The translations under genes were made by a program, and so were the position numbers. The notes beneath the pieces are model-generated. The model did no database searches and was not told the DNA's origin. It saw only the letters and a program-made list of their open reading frames with translations. Below, one piece after another: positions 43,571 through 51,908 of a DNA stretch of 64,000 bases; the first letter of the stretch is position 1; every line of letters begins with the position of its first letter. The stretch is from DATFVJ01 sp963727015 (GTDB lineage: Bacteria; Actinomycetota; Actinomycetes; Streptosporangiales; Streptosporangiaceae). Location: the NCBI GenBank assembly GCA_963727015.1, contig CAVSEV010000012.1, positions 496,001-560,000 on the forward strand. Direction: 5' to 3'.

Positions 43571-44406
43571 TCACCCCTGCGGCGTGACCCCTGCCGCGGA
43601 GTCCAGGCTGACATCCGACCGGGCGGCCTTCCACTGGATGCGGATGAACCAGATGAGCCCGAACAAGGTGAGAGCGGAGGCAACGTAGAAGTTCAGCCGC
43701 AGGCCGAGGAAATGCTCTGACGGGTCGACCCGCAGCGACTCCTCGAAGATCCGGAACGCCGAATAACCGGTCACGTAAAGGGCGAAAAGTCCCGGCGGCC
43801 TGATGCCGCGGTGATGGCCGAGCCAGACGAGCGCCGCAGCCAGCGCCAGGTCAAAGATCAGCTCGTACAGGAAGGTCGGATGGAACGTGGTGTAACGCGA
43901 GGTAGCCGGGTGGGCGTTGCGCGGGCGAGATCTCCAGGCCCCAGGGAAGGCTGGTCGGGCCGCCGAACAGTTCCTGGTTGAAGTAGTTGCCGATGCGCCC
44001 GATGCCCTGGGCCACAAGCAGCGCGGGCGCGACGGCATCCATGAAAACCGGCACGTTCGGCGCCGTGCCTGCGCAGCCGCCAGATGCCCACCACCGCGGC
44101 AAGCGCGACCCCGCCCCAGATGCCAAGCCCGCCGTCCCACACGGCAAACGGTCCCCACCAGTGCGGCGGGATGTACTTGGGCGTGGTGACATCGAAATAG
44201 ATCCGGCCACCGATGATCCCGGCGGGCACACTCCACAGCGCCACGTCGGCGACCAGGTCCGGGTCGCCGCCCTTGGCACTCCAGCGCCGCCTGGTAATGA
44301 TGATCGCCAGCGTTATCCCGACCACGTACATGAGCCCGTAGACGTGGATAAAGAGCGGGCCGATGTGGATACCGCTCACCGGCGGGCTCGGAATGTGCAG
44401 TGCCAT
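43571..44406 (-). pseudogene. lgt: Prolipoprotein diacylglyceryl transferase, two frameshifts
   Basis: Membrane enzyme that attaches diacylglycerol to the lipobox Cys of prelipoproteins. From ATG 44406 one frame encodes PSPPVSGIHIGPLFIHVYGLMYVVGI ... WDGGLGIWGGVALAAVVGIWRLRRHGA. Near 44060 it shifts, giving VPVFMDAVAPALLVAQGIGRIGNYFNQELFGGPTSLPWGLEISP (the conserved IGRxGNFxNQE block). Near 43918 it shifts again to RNAHPATSRYTTFHPTFLYELIFDL, LRVDPSEHFLGLRLN. Each needs one base. All membrane segments and catalytic regions are otherwise present. Confidence 0.82.
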
Positions 44407-44516
44407 GTGCGGATGCTAGCTAACCGCGCGTCGCGGCCGGTCCGCAGAACGGTACCCGATCAGGCTAAGGTTCACCATTGACGGACAGGTCACCATTGAA
44501 GGACACAGCGTAGCGA

Positions 44517-45500
44517 ATGCGGGCGAGGTTGGAGGATGGATCCTTGACCGGCACAGCGGGCAGGGCCGGCACAGCGGGCACGGCCGGTAAAGCGGGCGGG
44601 GAAGGAAAGGCAGGCAAGACGGGCGGCGCGGGCGCAACGGGCAGCGCATGCGCAGCGGCCAGCGCGGGCAAGGCGGGTGGCGGCTTCAGTAGCGTGATCC
44701 CAGAACGGGAGGGTGAGCCGCCGAAGTTCGACACCTCCGTGGCCCACATCGCCCGCGTTCAGGACTACTGGCTGGGCGGAAAGGACAATTTCGCCGCCGA
44801 CCGTGCGGCAGGCGAGGAGGGCATCGCCGCCTTTCCCGGCATGGTCGCCTCGGTGCGCGCCACCCGGGCATTCCTGGCGAGGACGGTCCGTTACCTGGCC
44901 GGCGAGGCCGGCATCCGCCAGTTCCTGGACATCGGCACCGGAATCCCCACCGCGAACAACACCCACGAGGTCGCACAGTCCGTTGCGCCGCAGAGCCGCA
45001 TCGTCTACGCAGACAATGACCCCGTCGTGCTGAGTCATGCGCGAGCACTGCTCACCAGCAAGCCGGAGGGCGCCACCGCCTACATCGACGCCGACCTGCG
45101 CGACACCGGCCACATACTTGCCGAGGCCGCGCAAACGCTCGACTTCGGCGAGCCGATCGCGGTCATGCTTGTGGCGGTGCTCCAGTTCATCCCGGCAGAC
45201 GACGACCCCTACAAGATCGTGACCCAGTTGCTCGCTGCGGTGCCTGCAGGCAGTCACCTGGTGATCGCCCACCCGGCGAGCGACATCGAAGCCAAGGCGA
45301 TGGCCGACATGGCCAAGCGGCTCAACAAGCTGATGGCACAGCAGGTCGCGCTCCGCAGCCACGCGGAAGTATCGCGGTTCTTCGACGGCTTGACGATTGT
45401 GGAGCCCGGCGTTGTCCCGGCACCCGAGTGGCGGCCGGCCTCCGAGGTTGAGGCCGCAAGCGCCTCAACCATGTGGGGTGGGTTAGGGCGCGTCCCGTAG
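44517..45500 (+). CDS. DUF574 S-adenosyl methyltransferase (copy 2) ending in a MITE
   Basis: 327 aa. From residue ~68 it parallels copy 1: FDTSVAHIARVQDYWLGGKDNFAADR, FLDIGTGIPTANNTHEVAQS, IVYADNDPVVLSHARALL, YIDADLRDTGHILAEAAQTLDF, RFFDGLTIVEPGVV. The first ~60 residues are a Gly/Ala/Thr/Lys repeat (AGTAGTAGKAG) absent from copy 1, so a start closer to VIPEREGEPP is possible. The last residues LGRVP and the TAG come from the end of a MITE-like element (starting 45483); family proteins usually end GxGRKP. Confidence 0.85.
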   Translation: MRARLEDGSLTGTAGRAGTAGTAGKAGGEGKAGKTGGAGATGSACAAASAGKAGGGFSSVIPEREGEPPKFDTSVAHIARVQDYWLGGKDNFAADRAAGEEGIAAFPGMVASVRATRAFLARTVRYLAGEAGIRQFLDIGTGIPTANNTHEVAQSVAPQSRIVYADNDPVVLSHARALLTSKPEGATAYIDADLRDTGHILAEAAQTLDFGEPIAVMLVAVLQFIPADDDPYKIVTQLLAAVPAGSHLVIAHPASDIEAKAMADMAKRLNKLMAQQVALRSHAEVSRFFDGLTIVEPGVVPAPEWRPASEVEAASASTMWGGLGRVP

Positions 45501-45535
45501 ATCTTGGTGGATGCGGGCGGTGCTCGATAGTGGAA
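45483..45535. mobile_element. MITE-like element end, fused to the methyltransferase 3' end
   Basis: TTAGGGCGCGTCCCGTAG, then ATCTTGGTGGATGCGGGC, matches one end of the complete copies (at 35052), followed by GATAGTGGAA as in their inner palindrome. Similarity stops at about 45535. A weaker CTAGAGCGTGTCCCTGGCGG at 45572 may be the opposite end of a decayed element. Confidence 0.65.
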
Positions 45536-45621
45536 GCAGCACGGCCTGGGTTTGGGGATCAGCCGAAGCAGCTAGAGCGTGTCCCTGGCGGCTCACCATC
45601 CGCCACCTCCGCTCCGCACGC

Positions 45622-46707
45622 TCAGCCGAGCGACTGCGCGGGCCGCGTCGGCAGGCCTGCGGCCTTCCATGCCTGGAAACCGCCTTCCAGGTCGGTGGCA
45701 CCCCGCAGCCCGATACGGCGAAGGCTCGCCGCGGCAAGTGTGGAGGCGTAACCCTCCGAGCACATCACGATGATCCTCGCGTCGGCGCGGGCCAGGGCCG
45801 GAATCCGGGCCTCGCTGCGCGGGTCGAGCCGCCACTCGAGCACATTGCGGCCTATGATGATCGCCCCGGGGACCTCTCCCTCAACGATCCGCTGTTCGAG
45901 CGGCCTGATATCCACCAGCACGGCACCGTCGGTGAGGGCCGCGAGGGCGGCCTCTGGCCGCAACCGCACCACGGCACACCTTGACTCGGCGATCAGCTCG
46001 TCGATGCCCGGCGCGCCGACCGGCAGGGCGTCACTGGTGAGGCTCGCCGCGGAAGCGGTCGCGTCGGCGAGCGCGGTGTCGTGGCCACCCCGGCCGCGCG
46101 CACCTTCTGGGCCGTCGATGGCGACCGTCTCCCTAGCGATCAGGCCGTAGACGGTCGGCTGGTAGTACGTCATCGCGACGAGAGGCGGGGAGTAGGCGTG
46201 GATGCTGATCGACGAACCCTCGCCGCCGTGCGCCACGTCGTGAACGTGACCGGGCCCGAACGCGGCGGCCTCAAAGGCGGTGAGGCGCCGCCTGCCCAGC
46301 CTGCGGCCGCTCGGGACACGGTAGTGCTCGACCAGGCTGCCTTCTGCAACGGCGAACGAGCCGGACGATCCCCCATGGTCATGCCAGTCCGTATCCTGGC
46401 CCCGCTCCCAGGCAAGCAGCCAGACGTCGCAGGTGCTGGTTCTGGACAGCGGCAGGTACCAGCGGACGTCAGGGTCGTGCACAACGAGGTCCGCCCACAG
46501 CTCGCCGTGCGCGGCCATCCTCGCCGTGATGGCCCGCAGCCGTGCGGGCGACAACCTGCCCGAACGAGGCACGAGATCCGCGAGCACGCCGACGATCGCC
46601 TGCTGCCGTTGCGGGCTAACGCCCAGGCCGCGCCGCAGTCCGGACTCGGCCGTCGCGAAGGGTTCCTCAGCAGCACCCGCGCCCGAGACGGTGACGGCGA
46701 CCGACAC
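45622..46707 (-). CDS. Cysteine dioxygenase-type cupin fused to a rhodanese domain
   Basis: 361 aa. The N-terminal ~200 residues are a thiol dioxygenase cupin with 3-His iron site: H109 and H111 in DWHDHGGSSGSF and probably H156 in FGPGHVHDVAH; YLPLSRTSTCDVWLLAW precedes. The C-terminal ~110 residues are a rhodanese domain: VLVDIRPLEQR, GAIIIGRNVLEWRLDP, and active-site Cys316 in VMCSEGYAS, ending DLEGGFQAWKAAGLP. The linked activities could oxidise cysteine or a persulfide and move the sulfane sulfur. Start at ATG 46707. Confidence 0.9.
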   Translation of the reverse strand: MSVAVTVSGAGAAEEPFATAESGLRRGLGVSPQRQQAIVGVLADLVPRSGRLSPARLRAITARMAAHGELWADLVVHDPDVRWYLPLSRTSTCDVWLLAWERGQDTDWHDHGGSSGSFAVAEGSLVEHYRVPSGRRLGRRRLTAFEAAAFGPGHVHDVAHGGEGSSISIHAYSPPLVAMTYYQPTVYGLIARETVAIDGPEGARGRGGHDTALADATASAASLTSDALPVGAPGIDELIAESRCAVVRLRPEAALAALTDGAVLVDIRPLEQRIVEGEVPGAIIIGRNVLEWRLDPRSEARIPALARADARIIVMCSEGYASTLAAASLRRIGLRGATDLEGGFQAWKAAGLPTRPAQSLG

Positions 46708-46808
46708 GCTACCTCCTTCGACAAAGCGATCCTACGCTCGCCGGGTGGCGTGGGATATCAACGCGCCAGGCGCTCGGGCGCGGGTCGCGGCTCGGTGTGC
46801 CGCCGTGG

Positions 46809-47714
46809 TCAGCCTGGCTGCCTGGCGTAGGCGACGGCCACCTCCGCGGCCAGCGCCGCGTTGTCCGCGATGAGCTGACGGTTGACCTCCACGCTACGCC
46901 CACCGCTCAGTTCATGGACAAGGGCGAGCACCGCCGGCGTGACTGCCTGACCGCTAACTCCCGCTCGCCGCACACGCTCTACCGCCGCCGCGATCAGCGG
47001 CTCAATGTCGAGGCCATGCGCAGGTGGCTGGGCAAGCAGCACGCCCGATGACGGGTTGAGGTCCCAGTGCAGCGCCGCGATCCTGGCCGTTTCCTCGTGC
47101 GCGGACACCGTCGCGGATACCGCCGGGCCGCCGTCGGCGCTGTAGAACAATGGCAGCGTCGCCGTCCGCCAGCCCAGCACGGGCACGCCGAGCGTCTCAA
47201 GGAGTTCGGCGGTAGCGCCGACGTCGAGTATCGACTTCGCGCCGGACGCCACCACCACGGCCGGAGTGCACGCGATCTGCACCAGATCGCTGGAAATGTC
47301 CAGGTTCTCTGCGAAGCCGCGGTGGACCCCGCCGATCCCGCCCGTCCCCATGAACCGGATGCCTTGGACCCGGCAGATCGCGAGCGTACCGCCCACCGTT
47401 GTGGCACCGAGGGCGCGCTGGGCGACGCAGACCGCGAGATCGCGCGCGCCTACTTTCCTGGCCGACGCGCCTGCCGCGGCGAAACGCTCGACCTCCGCAC
47501 GACCCAGGCCCACCCGGACCGTCCCGTCGACGATGCCGATCGTGGCCGGCGTCGCCCCTGCCCGGCGCACCCGTTCCTCGGCCGCGAGAGCCACATCGAA
47601 CCCTTGCCCGCCGGAGAAGCCATGCGCGATCAGCGTGGTCTCCAATGCGACCACCGGACGGCCGAGTCTCAGCGCCGCCGCGACCTCGTCCGAGGCCTCG
47701 AACGGGATCATCAC
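46809..47714 (-). CDS. psuG: Pseudouridine-5'-phosphate glycosidase
   Basis: 301-aa enzyme splitting pseudouridine 5'-phosphate into uracil and ribose 5-phosphate (C-glycosidic cleavage). Family landmarks: VVALETTLIAHGF (catalytic Glu in ALETT), RFMGTGGIGGVHRG with the lysine/metal site following, DISSDLVQIACTPAVVVASGAKSILD, GVPVLGWRT, LPLFYSADGG, and LDIEPLIAAAVERV. Overlaps psuK by four bases (ATGA), so the pair is translated together. Confidence 0.95.
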   Translation of the reverse strand: MMIPFEASDEVAAALRLGRPVVALETTLIAHGFSGGQGFDVALAAEERVRRAGATPATIGIVDGTVRVGLGRAEVERFAAAGASARKVGARDLAVCVAQRALGATTVGGTLAICRVQGIRFMGTGGIGGVHRGFAENLDISSDLVQIACTPAVVVASGAKSILDVGATAELLETLGVPVLGWRTATLPLFYSADGGPAVSATVSAHEETARIAALHWDLNPSSGVLLAQPPAHGLDIEPLIAAAVERVRRAGVSGQAVTPAVLALVHELSGGRSVEVNRQLIADNAALAAEVAVAYARQPG

Positions 47715-48529
47715 GGCATGGCTCCCATCCTGGCGACCGCCCTGGCCGCGGCTCGCAGGCCCAGGCTGACCCCGCCGAGCAGGTAGCCGGCGGCAAACGC
47801 GTCGCCTGCCCCGGTCGAGTCGACCGCCCGGGTGGGCAGTGCCCGGTGCACTACCCCGCCTGCGCGCACGCCCCTGGCACCGAGCTTTACCACGAGATCG
47901 GCGCCAGGAAGCTCGCCGACCAGTTCGGCCTCAGCCTCGTTGCCGAATACGATGTCGGGCCGCAGGCGCGCGAGCAGGTCGCGGAAGCGCTCGACGCCGA
48001 GCCCGCGCAGCGCGGCGGTAGAGGACAGGTCGACGCTGACGTTGGGCACCTGGCGGGCGGCGGCTAGCGCGGCTGCGCGGATCGGCTCCGACACCAGACT
48101 GTAGGCAGGCAGGTGCAGCCGGGTAGCGCCAGCGAGCCACCGCTCCCGCAGCGCGGCCGCCGTCAATCGCGGGCCGACCCCCCGGTCGGTGAGCATCGAC
48201 CTGGTGGCACCATGATCCGACAGCGAGACGACCACGCCGGTGCTGCCGTCCAGCACTGGCCCGACGACATCGACGCCGCGGCGCGCAAGCTCCGCTGCGA
48301 CGAGCCGGCCAGCGAGATCGGTTCCGCGCGCGGTGACGAGCCGCGCGTGCCCGCCGAGGGCGACGATCCAGGCCGCGACGTTGGCCGCCTGGCCTCCCGC
48401 GCCCACCCAGGTGCGCACGTCCGTGTCGGTCTCCTCAGCGACTGGCCCGGACGGGCAGACGACGACGTCCAGGTTCGCGTCACCAAGGACACAGACCAGG
48501 CCGCCAGCCACGGCTGCCGCCACTGCCAC
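47711..48529 (-). CDS. psuK: Pseudouridine kinase (PfkB family)
   Basis: 272-aa sugar/nucleoside kinase. GGQAANVAAWIVALGGHARLVTARGTD (PfkB signature 1 region), DLSSTAALRGLGVERFRDLL, and the C-terminal anion-hole motif DSTGAGDAFAAGYLLGG with catalytic Asp in GAGD. Assigned as pseudouridine kinase because it is coupled to psuG: together they salvage pseudouridine from RNA turnover. The sequence alone would only say PfkB kinase. Confidence 0.88.
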   Translation of the reverse strand: MAVAAAVAGGLVCVLGDANLDVVVCPSGPVAEETDTDVRTWVGAGGQAANVAAWIVALGGHARLVTARGTDLAGRLVAAELARRGVDVVGPVLDGSTGVVVSLSDHGATRSMLTDRGVGPRLTAAALRERWLAGATRLHLPAYSLVSEPIRAAALAAARQVPNVSVDLSSTAALRGLGVERFRDLLARLRPDIVFGNEAEAELVGELPGADLVVKLGARGVRAGGVVHRALPTRAVDSTGAGDAFAAGYLLGGVSLGLRAAARAVARMGAMP

Positions 48530-48775
48530 CTCCCACGCCGGTGCACGAGGATACTCGCTGACCCGAGCGCTGCACCGCCGTGACCTGCGGCGCGGCGCCC
48601 GGTGACCCTGCCCCTTGTGTTGCCGGGCCGGGAATCGGGTCCCGCCGGAAGGCGTTGACTACTGTGGGTGGCGGCTGAAATTCAGATCCGCGTGGGCGTC
48701 GTCGTGGACCACAGAGCCAACGAAGACTCCTCTGACAGAACACTAGAGCGGCAAGCTGATGGAACGGACGGGGAA

Positions 48776-50056
48776 ATGGCGAGGCGCGCGCGTGGGCGCC
48801 GTCTGCGCGTGCTGGCGTTCCGCGATTTCAGGCTGCTGCTCGCTGACCGGCTGATCGCCCCGGCCGCGTTCGCCTTTTCCCTGGTCGGTGTCTCCTTCGC
48901 GGTGCTGAACGCGACCGGGTCGACCGCGGACCTGTCCTATGTGCTTGCCGCACAGATCGCGCCGTCACTCGTGTTCACGCTGATCGGTGGCGTGATAGCA
49001 GACCGGATCCCGGCACAGCGAGTGATCATCGCGGGAAACGTCATGATCGCGCTCGGGGAGGGAACGTTCGGCCTGCTTGTCCTCGCCCACCACGCACAGA
49101 TATGGCAGATGATCCTGCTCGAGACGCTGACCGGCACGGGCATGGCGGTCTTCTACCCGGCTTCGCAGGCGTTGCTGCCCAGGCTGGTCCCTGGCGAACT
49201 ACTACAGCAAGCCAGCGCGCTCAGCCGGCTGGCGATGAATGCCGCGCAGATGGGTGGCGCCGCCGCCGCAGGTATATTCGTCGCCGCCGCCGGACCCGGC
49301 TGGGCCCTCGCCACCTGCGGCATCGGCATGCTGATCTCGGTGCCGCTGCTGCTTTCCATCCGCACCGTCCCGCATCAGCCGCAGCAGCGGCCCGGGATGT
49401 TCCGCGAGCTACGCGAGGGGTGGTCGGAGTTCCGGTCCCGCACCTGGCTCTGGGTGATCGTCGCACAGTTCTGCGTGATCATGATGGCCTGGTACGGCTC
49501 ATTTCAGGTGCTTGGACCCGTGGTGGCCAAGGAACATCTCGGCGGCGCCGCTGCCTGGGGCGCGATCACCGCGGCCGAGTCGATCGGCCTGATCGGCGGC
49601 GCGCTCGCCTCGCTGCGCTTCAGCCCGCGCCGGCCCATGCTCTTCGCCGTGCTCATCGGCGGCGCGATGGCGATCTCCCCGCTTTCCCTGGCGATGCTGT
49701 GGCCGCTGCCGGTGATCTGCCTCGCGGCCTTCGGCCTCGGCATCACGATCGAGATGATGATGGTGCAGTGGACCGTGACCCTGACCAGGAACATCCCACC
49801 AGCCAAACTGGCCCGCGTGTTTGCCTACGACGCGCTCGGCTCGGTTATGGCCATGCCCGCGGGTGCCCTGGTGGCAGGTCCCGTCGCTGCCGTGGCCGGG
49901 GTTTCCGCCACGCAGTACGGCGCTGCAGCCGCGATCCTCGCGGCGTCGGCGCTCGCACTCATCCCGCGCGACGTGCGCGCGATGCGGGCACACGGGCCGG
50001 CTGGCGGGCCTGACGGTGAGGCAGCCATGCCGCTAGAGGCTGCCTTGCCAACCTGA
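48776..50056 (+). CDS. MFS exporter
   Basis: 426-aa, 12-segment major facilitator protein of the enterobactin-exporter/macrolide-efflux-like group (MFS_3). N-terminal FRDFRLLLADRLIAPAAFAFSLVGVSFAVL, the loop-2/3 motif IADRIPAQRVIIAGN, LTGTGMAVFYPASQALLPRLVPGELLQQASAL, and a second half with GPVVAKEHLGGAAAWGAITAAESIGLIGG. ATG 48776 is chosen; a longer frame of 36 residues upstream lacks membrane or family features. Substrate unknown. Confidence 0.88.
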   Translation: MARRARGRRLRVLAFRDFRLLLADRLIAPAAFAFSLVGVSFAVLNATGSTADLSYVLAAQIAPSLVFTLIGGVIADRIPAQRVIIAGNVMIALGEGTFGLLVLAHHAQIWQMILLETLTGTGMAVFYPASQALLPRLVPGELLQQASALSRLAMNAAQMGGAAAAGIFVAAAGPGWALATCGIGMLISVPLLLSIRTVPHQPQQRPGMFRELREGWSEFRSRTWLWVIVAQFCVIMMAWYGSFQVLGPVVAKEHLGGAAAWGAITAAESIGLIGGALASLRFSPRRPMLFAVLIGGAMAISPLSLAMLWPLPVICLAAFGLGITIEMMMVQWTVTLTRNIPPAKLARVFAYDALGSVMAMPAGALVAGPVAAVAGVSATQYGAAAAILAASALALIPRDVRAMRAHGPAGGPDGEAAMPLEAALPT

Positions 50057-50082
50057 GGCCAGGCCGTGGCAAGCTCGGGAGC

Positions 50083-50619
50083 ATGACGAGCTCACACAGT
50101 GCAGGCGCCGACCCGGCCTGCGAAGTCGCGCACGGCCACGTCCCCGCATCGGCGGACACGCGCGTGCTCATCGCGGTCTTCTCCTCGCCTGTCGCCGAGT
50201 ACCTGTTGCGTTACGGCGGTGACGCTGGGTTCGCTACCGTCCTCGTCGAGCCTGACGAGCGGCTCGCCCAGGCCGCGCGCGACAGCGGCGCCGCGGCGAG
50301 GGTGCTGTCCGAGGTTCCCGCAATCCTCGGCAAGACGGCCGACGTCGTGGTCACCGACCACGACCGGCCCGAGCTCGGCATCGTGCTCCGCGATGCGCTG
50401 GCGGGCCAGGCCCGCTGGATCGGGGTGATGGGCAAACCAGGGATTGCGCCGCCGCACATCCCCGCACTCACCGGACTCGGCGTCGGGCCGGCCGACATCG
50501 CCCGCGTGCACCGCCCGATCGGCCTGAACATCGGCTCGCGGACGCCACCGGAAATCGCGATCGCCACGCTGGCCGGCCTGATCGCCGATCGCAACGGCCG
50601 CCCAGGCGGGTTCTTCTAG
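50083..50619 (+). CDS. XdhC-like Rossmann-domain protein
   Basis: 178 aa. Only the C-terminal XdhC/CoxF Rossmann module is present: RVLIAVFSSPVAEYLLRYGGDAGFATVLVEPDERL, DVVVTDHDRPELGIVLRDAL, WIGVMGKP, and RVHRPIGLNIGSRTPPEIAIATLAGLI. In XdhC proteins this region handles the molybdenum cofactor during sulfuration of xanthine dehydrogenase-type enzymes; no molybdoenzyme gene is adjacent. It starts 26 bp after the MFS stop, possibly in the same transcript. Confidence 0.88.
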   Translation: MTSSHSAGADPACEVAHGHVPASADTRVLIAVFSSPVAEYLLRYGGDAGFATVLVEPDERLAQAARDSGAAARVLSEVPAILGKTADVVVTDHDRPELGIVLRDALAGQARWIGVMGKPGIAPPHIPALTGLGVGPADIARVHRPIGLNIGSRTPPEIAIATLAGLIADRNGRPGGFF

Positions 50620-50992
50620 CTGTTCAAAACCACGCCAAGCCACACCTGGCCGCTCCGGTGGATCGCACCGGATTCGTTGCCGCCACGCCGCGCAGCCGGC
50701 CCCCGGTCATGCCAGCAACGGTGAATCGTGGTCGCTCAGCCTCGCGCCCAGGCTGGCAAGTTACGAACCGTTATGGCTGCGCCGGCCCGGGAGGAACGAC
50801 TGCCCCCGGAACCTCCCGCTGCCGCACCGCCATAACGCAGGCGCGTCAGGAACACCGCACGCACCGCGGGCGTTGACCTTCATGGCGGCCGGCCATCGCA
50901 GCGCGATGTCGGTATGCGCCATGCTGGAGAAAGACAAGCACCGAAAAGACAAGTACTGACAAGCACCGGAAAACAAGCACCGGAAGAAAGTA
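50620..50992. repeat. Intergenic region with a REP-like repeat copy and short direct repeats
   Basis: At 50768-50840, CCGTTATGGCTGCGCCGGCCCGGG followed by CCTCCCGCTGCCGC repeats the unit seen at 1083-1320 and ends with CCATAACG, giving a long-range inverted pair with CGTTATGG. At ~50935-50985 ACAAGCACCG recurs three times before the next gene. No coding region is seen here. Confidence 0.65.
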
Positions 50993-51858
50993 ATGGCGCA
51001 GTGCATCACGTGCGGGAGCGAGTTGCATCCCGAGCGAGCAGCGAAATACAATTACTGCACGGCACGTGAATGCCAGGAGAAAAACGCCAAAGGCCTGACG
51101 ATGGTAGCCGTCGGCGTGAACAAGGCGGCGGAGCAGTACCTGATACTCGATGAGCGCACCCGCGAGGAGCTCGCCAGCGGCAAATACCACGACCAGCGCC
51201 GAGGTTCGTTCGGTACCTCGCTGCCATCCGCGCCAGCTACCACGGCGCCGTCATCCGATGCGGGGGCGGCGGACAGCGCGTCCCGCGCTCCCAGGCCAGC
51301 AAGGCCGCAGGTCAGGCCGGGCCGCGATACGGCACCACCCCACGGTCAGGCCCCCCGCAATCAGGCGCCGAGCAGTCCGGCACCCCGCAGTCCGGCACCC
51401 CGCAGTCCGGCACCCCGCACTCCGGCACCCCGCACTCCGGCACCCCGCACTCCGGCACCCCGCACTCCGGCACCCCGCACTCCGGCACCCCGCACTCCGG
51501 CACCCCGCACTCCGGCACCCCGCACTCCGGCACCCCGCACTCCGGCACCCCGCACTCCGGCACCCCGCACTCCGGCACCCCGCACTCCGGCACCCCGCAC
51601 TCCGGCACCCCGCACTCCGGCACCCCGCACTCCGGCACCCCGCACTCCGGCACCACCGCAGCTCCGGCACCCGCTCCGGCACCCCGCAGGCACCGGGCAG
51701 GGTAGCCCACCGGGCCGTGGAGCAAGTCCCAGGAGAGGCTGGCGCTGCTGTACAACCAGCAAGGAATGCGGCCTGACGAGATCGCGGACAAGCTCAGGTT
51801 GAGCACGTACCTGGTCACCCAGATCATCCTCACGTCGAGAAACCGGGGAAAGCTCTGA
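50993..51858 (+). CDS. Zn-ribbon protein with 5-residue repeat array; 3' part frameshifted
   Basis: Starts ATG 50993 after GGAAGAAAG. Residues 4-26 (CITCGSELHPERAAKYNYCTAREC) look like a four-Cys zinc ribbon. A helix, a Pro/Ala-rich stretch and then APRTP repeats follow. The direct frame runs on to a stop at 51802, but the more credible 3' end is in another frame, WSKSQERLALLYNQQGMRPDEIADKLRLS... to TGA 51858, a short helix-turn-helix-like domain. A one-base change around 51690-51715, just after the repeat, would join them. Function unknown; probably a nucleic-acid-binding protein. Confidence 0.55.
51376..51660. repeat. 15-bp tandem repeat, 19 units
   Basis: TCCGGCACCCCGCAC repeated without interruption over 285 bp: the first two units end in G, the last is diverged (CACCACCGCA). 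The period of exactly five codons keeps the reading frame and encodes (APRTP)n. The near-perfect identity of units points to recent expansion and a copy number likely to differ between strains. Confidence 0.9.
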
Positions 51859-51908
51859 CGCTCCAGGCCGGTGAGACCTTTGCTCGCCTATGTCCACAGG
51901 GACACCCA

